NCBI RefSeq assembly: GCF_000350225.1
Contig: NW_005179057.1
Location: 133,287-197,286, forward strand
Source: Chondrus crispus
Lineage: Eukaryota > Rhodophyta > Florideophyceae > Gigartinales > Gigartinaceae
DNA: 64,000 nt
Direction: 5' to 3'
The position numbers and the translations under genes were made by a program. Position 1 is the stretch's first letter; every line of letters starts with the position of its first letter. The notes below the pieces were generated by a model. It made no database searches. It saw only the letters and a list, made by a program, of their open reading frames with translations, and was not told the origin of the DNA. Shown here one piece after another: positions 29,945 to 40,237 of the stretch.

Positions 29945-31640
29945 ATGAGCAAGGACAAGACGAATCTCACGTGTCCTCCACCTCTTGAGCTCGCGGCCGA
30001 AAATACTGCCCGTCGACGCACCGGTGTCGGCTTCGCGAAAAAGTCTCGCGCTTCCGTTGACCTCCCTCCTATACCCCGACGTCCCCCTGATTCGGACGTC
30101 TCCGACCAGGCCTTTCATCCAGGTTATCATCCCTCTTGGGTAGCCCGCCACTACCCCTCGCTCGAAGAGCTACAGGACAAAATCATGCACGAACATCCTT
30201 CATTATTTGCCTCTGCCCAGTGGTTCTCCTCCGTGGGTATTCGCAACGTTTCCAAAATTGAACACCAATTCGCCGACGACGCGGGCATGCTTCCCGGTAA
30301 TCTCCCCGTGCTTGCTATCCGCTCCTTTGACTGGCGGACCCGTATAGCAATTCCGACTTCCATCCTACGTCATCCTCCCCCACGGGGCCGTCCCACTCTC
30401 TCTCTGCGATTTATGGAGGCCGTATTCGCTTGGCTTGCCATCCCCATTTCCGACACCCTCACACCCTCGTCATACGGTTGCGACACTTGGCGTTGTCGTA
30501 CAAAGGGCGAACGCCTCTACTTGGACAATCTCATTGAGGTCACCTTTGGTGACCCTGCCGCCGAGGCGGATCGCCTGTGGCGAAACCGACATACTGTCAC
30601 ATCTGACGCCATCGTCTGTACCGAACCCATTATCCCTTCGAATTTCCGTCATTTAAAACGCGGGAGTATTTTCTTCTTTCAGAACACAGTGCACTTCGAA
30701 CGGCTTATTCGGTCTGATACGGGGTACTTCATCGGCTACCAAATGGTAGAGGCGCGCGAGATTTCCCGTCAGCATTATGCAAGTCGTTACCAGCGCATCC
30801 CCTCATGGTGGAGCCAGTACGAGGTGAGTCAAGGCTTTTGGGCTGAAATAGGACCCATACTCACGTACTATGGCAGCTACCTGCGGGATCTGCAACTCTG
30901 GTTATGGGTGGTCTTCCTCACAGAGTGGTGCATCAAAGTAGCTGCGACCCTCTTGTGGGAGACCTACGATTGCTGGCGCCTGTGGCACCTCCCCGCGAAG
31001 CTGTTAGCACAAATGCGCCTATTGGACTTCTCTGTCCCTCTGGGTGGCTCTAATTTCAATCGCGAAATACGCTCCCTCCTTGATACGATCGAGAGCGGGG
31101 ACTGGGACTGTGTCCCTCCGGAAAACTCCTCTCGATATTTCAATCGCCAACGTCCCTCTTTCTCCCCTGGTCGAAACCACCCAGCCGCGGGCGACTTCGT
31201 GTGGTTCAACACTTGGTCATCGACCCTCTGCTCAGCGTGGGAACCTCAAACAAGCCGCCGATTCGGAAACCAAACACCGGTTCCCGACATTACACGTATG
31301 CTCCCGTCCTTCCTCTCCAATTCCTCCTCGATCGGCTGTCCCTGCTTCCCCGCGCGCAGCCCTAGCCTCTTCGTCCTCGTCAAAGGCACCTTCAGCTGTC
31401 GAAATCCCCTCGGCAGGCCACACCGAAACATTGTCGGTAAGGGAAGTGATATCTTCCCCTCCGTCTCCAACAATTCCCAAAAATACCCACGACGTCACGA
31501 GCGTATACTGTGCCTTGCTCCGCGCTCACGGTGTTGAGGAAGAGGCTCTGCAAGGAGCCTCGATTGACGACTTGCGAGTTTTGGCTCGCCTCGTGTCATC
31601 ACTTCCAAAGGACAAATCCTTTGGCAACCCTTCCGTCTGA
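29945..31640 (+). CDS. Antisense accessory ORF 1 (aORF1), unknown function
   Basis: The ATG at 29945 (MSKDKTNLTCPPPLELAAEN) lies 106 bases from the LTR1 edge. The frame is open further upstream into the LTR, but this Met follows the LTR boundary and parallels aORF2. The first 425 residues are uninterrupted: a basic, Pro-rich N-terminus, then a conserved core (AQWFSSVGIRNVSKIEHQFA, SFDWRTRIAIPTSILRH, WWSQYEVSQGFWAEIGPI, FLTEWCIKVAATLLW). Near 31215-31350 the meaningful frame changes (AALASSSSSKAPSAVEIPSA to RVLARLVSSLPKDK and a stop at 31640), so a frameshift or unrecognised splice lies there. The core is shared with aORF2 and aORF3. Trp, Tyr and Phe are unusually abundant. No gag, envelope, zinc-finger or enzyme motif is recognised. 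It runs opposite to gag-pol and would need an antisense promoter in LTR1. Confidence 0.75.
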
Positions 31641-34600
31641 GCCGTCGGGCGCGACAGTTCCCACGTGATTGCTTGTCGCATCTCTATCCTGCCTGCGTGA
31701 CGCTGAATTAGCGACATCGTCATGTCGCCTTTGATCCGTAAATTGAATTTTCCTGCGTGCTACTTCGTACCTTCGTTTCCTCCTCTTTTTCTCATTGGTG
31801 CCCACCCCGTCATAATCACGGTTGCACCCTTATACCTTCTCTTGTTCTTTGCTTTCTCGTCAAGCCGAGTCTCCTTGTTACCGTCTTCCTCCTTTTTTTG
31901 TAAGCGCCCCGCCTCTGCGGTCGCATCTCCTCATCTCCACTCCCTCTCCAACTCTTTGTTCCCCCCCTTTTTTTCTTCGCAGGTCCTACTCACTGTGTAC
32001 CGACTACTTTCGGTCTTTTGTGAGGTTGGCATGGTGGGAGAACGAAGGTGGATCACGATCTGACGATCGGGTTAGTCCGAGAATGCGAGTTGGGTGATTA
32101 ATGGAACCCATCAATGCACCAGGGTCCCCCTTCACACCCTTCACTCATGTGGAACATTCCCCCACACGCGTGTCACATTTGACACCTGTGCTATGTCCAC
32201 GCACTCATCTAATTCCGATTCGAAACAACGACCTCGTACTGTAGACGTTCACCTGGCACGGGGTGTTCTGATCACCTCCAGGAGGTTCGTGGGCCTCGTA
32301 GTATAGACTGAACCATCCTTGTGCATGCGCCATCTTCTCCCATTTAGGAACCCGCCTGTTTGAGAAAAGGCTTTACCACATGGCGTCCCCAGCGCGAATA
32401 GCTCTCCGGTTGACTCGAAGTCAATCTTACGGTATACCGGAAAGAAGGGGACTGCGCACCTCCGTTAACCCTTCATGGATGCCTTCTTCAACCGATACTG
32501 CGCGTGTCGAGAATCTACGCCTGGTGATGACGAGGTTAGCGACGCGTGGTCCGTCTTACTTGCTTAATGTTGATCCAAGCTTGGTACCACCGAGTTCGTG
32601 TCGTCAAGCAATTCAACACGGCGTCTCTCGATGGGTTTTCGTGCTTTTGACGAATTCCTCCCTTCGTTTTGATGCAGTTAACACGGGAGGTACTCTTCCA
32701 ATCGCCGCTGGTTAATTACAGTAAATCGATGAGTTTGGACGTCGTTCTTACTGACGAACGGTCATCCTCAAGAATAATTTCTTGTCGTCGTCGGCAGCGT
32801 AAGATTCTCGCCAACCTGGATAACAATTCTCCTCTCCCCTTATGCTAGACGGTCTGTATGCGTCGTCATCAAAGGCCAAAAATTGCCTGCCCCCCCTTTA
32901 TCATATTTTCGCCTAGTCGTCGTAGGTACACTCATCAAGGCGGTGGTCTCCCATTGTAAGCCTCGGTGGACTCTGTCGTATCTTGAAACCGTGGCCGTAG
33001 AGGTTCCAAAACTAATGTCTCCGGTCCCATGGTGGGGAGGGAATTAAATTAATTAAGGTACGTGGCGTGGGATGTCGATCGACGCCCCTCTTGTTATTTT
33101 TTGTTAATATTGGGGTGACGGCGTCGTAACAAAGCCGGTTAGTTTGCACAGTAGACCCTTCCTGCTTGTCTTTCTATCGTCCTTCGACGTATTCCTGATA
33201 TTAAGGTCGGTTTCACGTGTTCCCACAGGTCTCGGGCGTAATATAGGGATCTCTTGCCGATCCATTTTGCTTATCTGTAAACTTCCTCGGAGGTCATCTT
33301 GCGAGACTTTTACATGCCCGCAGTTCGTGTGAGTCATCGTTCTCGCCATACCCCGACAGGGCCACGCAAACCCGACAAGAGTGGCTTTATCGTTTTCCCA
33401 TTCATAGGAGGTCTTTGCACATCTCTTCTACTGTCCAATGGACGCCTCTCCATTGCCCTCCGCCACGACTTGGGCGGGGCTCTCTTGAGTTTCGATGTAG
33501 AGAAGTCGCTCCTTCGCGCTTTGCGCGGCACGGTCTCGATCCGTCCTCTTATCTCTTCTTGCCGCGATTCTCTTCAACCGGGATTTCTCTTGAACGCTGC
33601 GTCGCAGAGCCGCGTTCGGTTCTCGTAAAAAACAAAAGAATGCAAACAGAACAAAAACACGGAAAAGAAAAGACTGGAGCATATTGTAGCGAACAGGTCA
33701 GTGTTTCGTCGGCAATATGATGACGTGGGTGTGGACGTCGATATCTCTTGGTACTGCGCAATTCGCCTAAAGAGGTCCTCCGCTGGTGATGGTATTATAA
33801 TTTAGAGGAGGGACCACCTCGATCGAGTGACGAGGCCGTCCTGCTGGACACGAGTCACACTCCTAGAAGGGTGCGGTGGCGTCTGTTTTCGCCTATCTGC
33901 GAGCTTCTCGTCCCCACTTTTCACAGGGGGTTCCCTTTTCGTGTCTTCTTATCAACATAAGTTGCGCGTGTTCTCTGCGGCGACCGCCCAATAACGGCCC
34001 CTTCGGGACGAAACTTCTTTCTCGTCGAGCATGTTGGATGGGGTAGAATCGAGGGTGCGATCGGGGTCGTGATTTCTTTCTTGGTTCGAGCCTTCTCGTG
34101 CGGCTTATCAACCGTACCGCCGGACGGGCTTGGGCGCTTATGCCTTCGGCTGCAACACTGGACAACCACTCCTCGTGCGACCAACAAGTACTGTACCAAC
34201 CCATATTTTGGAATAAAATTTCGTGGACTGATCGATGTTCACTTTTCGACTCTTGCCACTTGTCCAGCGGATTTCCGCGGATTTTTGTTTTTTATTTTTT
34301 TGATCAATCCACGCCTTACGAGGGCGGATCACTGATCCAAGCGTCGCTTCACGTGCACGCGATACCGCGCGCGAGCGTACCCAAGGGGGTATATTGATTC
34401 AGACTGAGACTACAGTGATTTTTCCATGTCTCGGCACCAAGTCAATGAGGCTCTCTGTCTCTCAGCCATTTCCCCTCTCTCCCCGAAACCCCAACACTGT
34501 ACAGCTCTCTTCTCTCTCTCTTCTCAGATTTTCGTACGCACAACAACAGAACATTGATTCTCCAGGACGAGTCGCTGGGCGATGCCCTCAAGCGCGCAAC

Positions 34601-35594
34601 CCTCCTCATATATGTTGTCGTCGATAACGCTTCGCCTTCAGAGGTTCCGATTGCCCCTATTCCCTGGCGTGAGTCCTCCATCTCCTCCTTCCTGGTTCCT
34701 CTCGCTGTTTCACAGACCTCCTCCTTCCCAACTGGAGTTTCCACCGCACAACAAAAAAAACTGAATGACGCGTAGCATCCTCATCCTTTCTCTCTCCAAC
34801 GACCGGCGGTAAACATTTCCACCAACATACAGTTTCCCTGATCCTCGAGTAGCCCGTGAAGCGAACCGGCTTCCTTCCCTCTTTCAGTATGTTTTCATGA
34901 GGGCGTTTCGCTGCTAGTATCTATCACCTTGCTGCCGACGCATTCTCCGGAACATGAGCGTCCCTCTTGATCTTCCCCCAGGTAGAATCCATCCCAGGGA
35001 TCATCGTCTCTCCAAAGTCGTCCCCTGAGTCTCACGATTTCCTCATCAACTCTCTTTTCGTCCTCACGATCATATTCCTCCTTCGAGGCCCTTCCAGTGC
35101 CTCGATCTCTCACGGCATTCTTCATGCTGTGCCCTTCTGACCGCACTTGGTCTCTAAGTTGTAAATTAAACAGACACTATCATATTGTCACCAAAAGCGT
35201 TGACCTATCATTTCTTTTTTCTATGGGCAGTCAGCTGCGTTCCTCGTCCCTTGCCCATCAACCACCCAGAGTATCTGCCTCAAAGGGTGTCGGTCCTTCC
35301 TCTTCGTTCAGAAAAGCGTCGGCGTCGCTGAATATTTCTCCACCTCGCCTGGTCTTCTCGTCCTTCGTTGACGCGGTGACTGGTATCGTCGTGGCCGTCG
35401 TCCTCTCTCGGGGAGCGCCGCACGCTCACACGGGGATCACCAACCGAGATGCGTCGCGTTTAACGAAACGAACATAAACACAAAACAAATAAAACAAAAA
35501 CAAAACAGAACAGTTAAGAAAGTAAAAATGTAGGGTTTTGGGTTATGACTCGTGTGTTCTTTTCGCGTTTTCACCAATTCGTTCCGTTGGGGGC
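31641..35594. other. 3.9-kb spacer between aORF1 and pol in element 1
   Basis: Pyrimidine-rich on the plus strand, with many short frames. On the minus strand, 34895-35146 encodes an acidic/basic stretch (EEYDREDEKRVDEEIVRLRG, WRDDDPWDGFYLGED) and about 35290-35400 another (GEIFSDADAFLNEEEGPT). These look more like protein than their surroundings and sit where an env-like or other 3' ORF could be, but they are short and unlinked. Confidence 0.35.
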
Positions 35595-37226
35595 TCATCC
35601 TGGTCTCGCGCATGCGGCTTGCTGTGGGAGGAGTTGTTTGTTCCTCCGAAAATACGTCACCACTGCGCTAAGCGGTAATTGTTCAATTGGCTCCCATGTG
35701 GCGTCCTCGCTCGCGTAGCCATACCATTCTACCTTGAGAATTAATTTCCCATCTCGATATCCGTGGTCGACTATTTTGTCGATCACGTACTCCTGATCTC
35801 CAGCTCCTTCTTCGTGTTCACTGACAATTCCTTCCCCCTTCTGCAGATCTTCCAACTCGTTCTCTTCTGCCGGGTCTCTTGACTCGCGTGAGTCTTGCGG
35901 AGTATCCGCTAACGGTAACTCGGTAACTAGATCTTCAGGGTTCTCTCGCGGAGGCGTGTGTACATGGGGGCTACCCCCATTCTCGAAAACATTCCGTCCT
36001 TCGTCTCTCTCTGTCCCATCAAGGAACCGTAGCGCTTGTGTTAAGCCGGTGACCGGCGCGAGGTCCATCGGACTCGGGGCTAGTTCCACCCGGTCTTGCG
36101 AAATGCGCTCTTCTTGGTCGCCGATGGAAATGACGACTGTACCTTGATCAGACCTCTTCACTGCGTAGCGTCCCGTAGCGACTTGAGCAAGCTTGTGTTT
36201 TGGCTCGCTCGCCGTCCCTTGTTCCTTTCGTAAGAACACGTAGGATCCCACAGGGATGTCGTACTTCGGCCTGCGAAGTCTTGAATCGAAATTTTGCTTG
36301 TACCGTGCCTGTTCCTTGCGCAGACTCTTATCGGCACTTCTCATCAAGCTCTTCAACCACGACTGCCATTTCAGGTAGTACGCTCGATTCGAGCTAAATC
36401 CTTCCAAACTTGGCTGTGCTTGTAACGCAATGCTTCTCGGCGCCCGAGCTAACACCAGCTCGAAGGGCGCGATGTTCGTAGTTCGATGAACTTGCGTGTT
36501 GTATGCGAACATCACAGCGTCGCTAAATAAGTCCCAGTCCTTTGCATGCTCTCCAACATATTTTCGCAACGCGGAAGTCAGCGTGCGGTTAAAACTCTGA
36601 ACTTGGCCGTTGGCTTGCGGGTGGTACGTAGTCGTGAACACATTGCGTATGCGGAGAATTCGGCAGACGTTCTGAAAGAACCGGGCCGTGAACTGTGTTC
36701 CATTGTCGCACAGCAGCTTGACCGGTGGTCCGTACACGAATACCCAATGGGGAACGAAGGCTTGTGCGATGGGCGCAGCTGATATCTTCTTCAACGGTAC
36801 GGTTCGTACCAGTTTCGAGTATCGATCGCTGATCACGAGAATATACCGATTTCCTCGTTTAGTTGTAATTAACTCGCCGAGGATGTCGATGGCGACAAAC
36901 TCCAGCGGAGCTTTGGGCGTGAACAGCTTCATTTCCTTCGTGTTTCTTCTTAACTTCACCCTTTCCCGCGCACATGCGGCGCAATTCTTCGCGACTGCGT
37001 AGCAGTCTAGGGTCATCGTAGGCCAGTAAAAATATCTTCTCAATGTCTTGTAAAGTTTCCTGCCTCCCCGGTGGCCTGCCAATTTTGCGTAATGGCTCAA
37101 CCCTAGGACGCCGTCCATTAACGATTGTGGTATCACCACTTGTACAAACTCCGCCGCGGTACGGCATAGAGTTCCTTCGAGTTCCTCGGTCTCCATGCTG
37201 AACGTCCTCACCTTTCCGGCGTCCAT
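35595..37226 (-). pseudogene. Element 1 integrase and chromodomain
   Basis: The zinc-binding H-H-C-C domain is present (HYAKLAGHRGG, then CAACARERV). The core has the first Asp in FVAIDILGEL and the second in LLCDNGTQF. At the catalytic Glu position the sequence is HPQANGQVQSFNRTL, so Gln (CAG, complement of 36597-36599) replaces Glu; the lineage-B copy has HPQANGQVERFNRPL. A linker with SH3-like strands (YDIPVGSYVFLRKEQG) is followed by an acidic hinge and a C-terminal chromodomain (EYVIDKIVDHGYRDGKLILK, VEWYGYASEDATWEP), with the aromatic residues expected for histone-tail binding. The frame is joined to RNase H only through a frameshift near 37320. With the Gln substitution this integrase is predicted inactive. 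Confidence 0.85.
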
Positions 37227-39865
37227 TTCTTCCTTGATGCGGTTGCAGAAAGGGTCGACGGCTTGCTCGCGAATGAGCTCCTCCGGAGTGACAGCTTGGC
37301 AGTGATCGAGGCAATCAGAGGCGCCCCCCTCTCAAGAGCGAGGATGTCGTCTAACGCGTCAAAACTGTCCTCGTCCTCCACTGTACCCTCGGCCGGTTCG
37401 GCCATAAAGCATGGGATTTCGTCGTCGATTTCGTCGACGGTTTCTCCTGCGGTCCGTAATCTTGACAGGGCATCAGCTTGACTATTCGCCTTGCCCTTCT
37501 TGTACTTGATTTCGAAATCGAATTCCGAGAGGCGGAGCCTCCATCGGATTAATCTCCCGCTGGGGTCGGTTACGTTCATCAACCACCTCAATGAGGCATG
37601 GTCGGTATGCACAATGAAGTGCTCGCCATATAGATATGGTCTTAAAGTCTGTACGGCCCAAATTACCGCTAGACATTCTTTTTCTGATACAGAATAGTTT
37701 CTCTTGGCTGCGGCTAACGTTCTTGAAAAGAACCCGATGGGTTTGCGTTGCGCATCCGGGTGCGTTTGAAATAGTGCGGCGCCTATTTGATAGTCGCTTG
37801 CATCGGTATCTACCGAGTAGGGTAGGTCCTTCTTCGGCAGCGCCAACACCGGTGCCGCCAAAACAGCGTCTTTGACCTTATGAAAAGCTTTTTCGCATGG
37901 TTCGTCGAATCCTTCCAACTGGACCGGTTGTCCTTTCTTCAGTAGTTGATTGAGCGGATGCGCGATTTTCGCGTAATGCGGAACGAACCTGCGGTAGACA
38001 TTGCAAAGTCCCAGGAAGCTTCTGAGCTGTGTCTGCGTTTGAGGGTACCTCACTTGTTCTAATGCGGCGGTTCGCGCGGCGTCAACTTCTAATGTACCCG
38101 CCCGAACGACATGACCCAGGTACTTGATCTTTTCGACGAAAAATTCGCACTTGCGAAGCTTGAGCTTCACACCTGCCTTCTCCAATACAGACAGTATTTC
38201 GTCAACGTGGACAACGTGCTCCTCCCAGGAGTTGCTGAAGATGATGATATCATCCAAATACACCAGACACGACTTCCATCGGAACGGAGAGAGAGGTATA
38301 TCCATAGCTCTCTGAAACGTCGCCGGCTCGTTGGTAAGCACGAAGGGCATTCTTGAAAAACGGTAGAGACCTGAGTGACACGAAAAAGCTGTCTTGTCGC
38401 GGTCCGCTTCGGGAATAGGCATCTGCCAATACCCCGAAATCGCGTCCAACGCGGAGAAGACCTTGGTGTCACAAAGCGAGTCCAGACACTCATCCATGCG
38501 CGGTAAAGGGTACGTGTCCTTCACCGTTACGGAGTTCAACCTGCGGTATTCTACGCAAAAGCGCATCGATCCGTCCGGCTTCGGCACTAATAAAACGGGC
38601 GACGCCCATCCTGACTGCGCCGGTTCGATGACTCCTGCTTCTAACATCTCCTGTACTTCTGCGTCCTCGACCTCCCGAGCCCTTGGACCGGCTCGGTAGG
38701 GAGCTTGTGCGATGGGCCTGGTCTCCGGGACCAGCTCGATCCGATGGACCGTGGTATTGATTTCACCAAGGGTCCCACCCCACATCTTAGGGTAATTCTT
38801 CAACATCCGTCGGAACCGCTCGCGCAGCCGTTCCCGCACGTGGCTCAGGTCGAGGTCCTCCACGTCCGGCGGTGGGGGCTCAATCCGCTGCTCTGGCTTC
38901 AACGATGCCGTCGCAGAGAGCCCACTTGACCGTTCTTCTGGCTGGTCCTCGCGCGCTTGATCCAACGGTTCGCATCTTGTCTCGCCCTTAGGCGTCTTGG
39001 TAGAATTAGGAAAAAGTTCCTTCTTCCTTTCTTGAATTCCGTGAACTTCACCAATGGTGGTTTCACTCTCGAGCACGGCCCTCGGGTGCGGTAATAATTC
39101 TGCCACCACTTGGCCCTTTTGCACCCTGACAGGATACGTCCTAAAATTCGCAACGGGTAAACTAAATGGCCTGTCAGGCTCGACCTGAACGACACCATTC
39201 GTGCACGTCAACCCGTGCCTTTCGTACAACGACGAGTACGGCTGAACCACAACCAAGCCCGCCCTCTTCGAGGTGCATTCCACGACGCGTTGCGTCCCTG
39301 GCTCGACAGTCGTGGCTCTTGCCACTTTTACCCTAGGAGAAATTCGCTCCCCCTTTCCATCATTCTCGTCCTCTCGCGGGACCAGATTCTTCTTCCCTTT
39401 TCTCGTCGAGAACCGCCTAACTATCGGAACCTCCGAAAAATCCGCCAACTCAGCCGTTTTCTTCCTTGGATAAATTGCTTCCACAAACCGGTCACAGTAG
39501 TCCGCGCCTAGAATTAGCGGGACTGGTAGTTTTTCGCATACAATAAACTCGGCTGCGGCCACAAATCTTCCAAGCCTCACAGGCATTCTAATTGTACCGA
39601 GAGTCCGGAGTGGCCTATTGTTCGCGTCGCCAATGTCTTGGGTCGGTCCGTAGGACACCAACATTTCCATTCCTGCCGGAAGTTCCGACCTTCGAACCAA
39701 ATTTGGTCCGGCACCTGTGTCCAACACGGACAACACTCGACTCATCAATCCGACCGTTGGCCCAATATCCGCGTAAACTTTGTAGTTTTTTCGCGCGAGG
39801 ACCAAGATCTTGTCAGGACATTCTTGTCGCTCAATCCTGTACCAGGGCCTACGAATTTGATCCAT
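37208..39865 (-). CDS. Element 1 protease, reverse transcriptase and RNase H
   Basis: An 885-codon frame. Protease: LSVLDTGAGPNLV (about 39720). Reverse transcriptase: [60 protein letters not shown] and the catalytic CLVYLDDIIIF (YLDD at 38248-38259). RNase H: DTDASDYQIGAALFQ, FFSRTLAAAKRNYSVSEKEC, FIVHTDHASLRWLM, then GKANSQADALSRL. The C-terminal 35 residues (after LALERGA) are out of frame relative to the copy at 52.7-54.3 kb, showing a small indel near 37320. The start shown (MDQIRRPWYRI) is not the true pol start; homology continues upstream across a second indel near 39935. Confidence 0.85.
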   Translation of the reverse strand: MDQIRRPWYRIERQECPDKILVLARKNYKVYADIGPTVGLMSRVLSVLDTGAGPNLVRRSELPAGMEMLVSYGPTQDIGDANNRPLRTLGTIRMPVRLGRFVAAAEFIVCEKLPVPLILGADYCDRFVEAIYPRKKTAELADFSEVPIVRRFSTRKGKKNLVPREDENDGKGERISPRVKVARATTVEPGTQRVVECTSKRAGLVVVQPYSSLYERHGLTCTNGVVQVEPDRPFSLPVANFRTYPVRVQKGQVVAELLPHPRAVLESETTIGEVHGIQERKKELFPNSTKTPKGETRCEPLDQAREDQPEERSSGLSATASLKPEQRIEPPPPDVEDLDLSHVRERLRERFRRMLKNYPKMWGGTLGEINTTVHRIELVPETRPIAQAPYRAGPRAREVEDAEVQEMLEAGVIEPAQSGWASPVLLVPKPDGSMRFCVEYRRLNSVTVKDTYPLPRMDECLDSLCDTKVFSALDAISGYWQMPIPEADRDKTAFSCHSGLYRFSRMPFVLTNEPATFQRAMDIPLSPFRWKSCLVYLDDIIIFSNSWEEHVVHVDEILSVLEKAGVKLKLRKCEFFVEKIKYLGHVVRAGTLEVDAARTAALEQVRYPQTQTQLRSFLGLCNVYRRFVPHYAKIAHPLNQLLKKGQPVQLEGFDEPCEKAFHKVKDAVLAAPVLALPKKDLPYSVDTDASDYQIGAALFQTHPDAQRKPIGFFSRTLAAAKRNYSVSEKECLAVIWAVQTLRPYLYGEHFIVHTDHASLRWLMNVTDPSGRLIRWRLRLSEFDFEIKYKKGKANSQADALSRLRTAGETVDEIDDEIPCFMAEPAEGTVEDEDSFDALDDILALERGAPLIASITAKLSLRRSSFASKPSTLSATASRKKWTPER

Positions 39866-40237
39866 CGGACGATCCTTGTCTCGCCTTAGAATTTTCTTGA
39901 CAACAGTCGGCTCCTTCGGCTTACCCCTATTTCAACTACCTCCTCGTCGAGGCCTTCCCTTCTTGCTAGAGACGGGGAACGGGACTGAGTCTCGGACGCA
40001 GTACGTTGAACCTGCAACTCTCGTGACTCCCTCGAGATTCCCCTCTCTAGTTTCCCTGCGGCTGCGGGTTCCTTCTGACGTCCGACGACGCGGGCCCCGC
40101 GGCGGGCCCTCTGAAGGGTTGGTTCGACCTCGGCGTTGAAGCACTCGGCGTGCTCGCCGTCTGCGAATCGAACCAATTCTTGACCTTCAGATAACTCGAT
40201 GGTATCCCTAATCTCTCCATCGGAGACAACGCCTCAT
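39866..40237 (-). pseudogene. Element 1 start of pol, -1 to gag
   Basis: In the frame -1 to gag, the sequence from just below a TGA near 40237 reads GEIRDTIELSEGQELVRFAD then GEHAECFNAEVEPTL and a basic segment, as in the 55.8-56.2 kb copy. Near 39935 a one-base difference from that copy throws the frame out (EEVVEIGVSRRSR against EEVVGLVDKPKGP). The gag frame overlaps this region to 40047. Confidence 0.6.
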
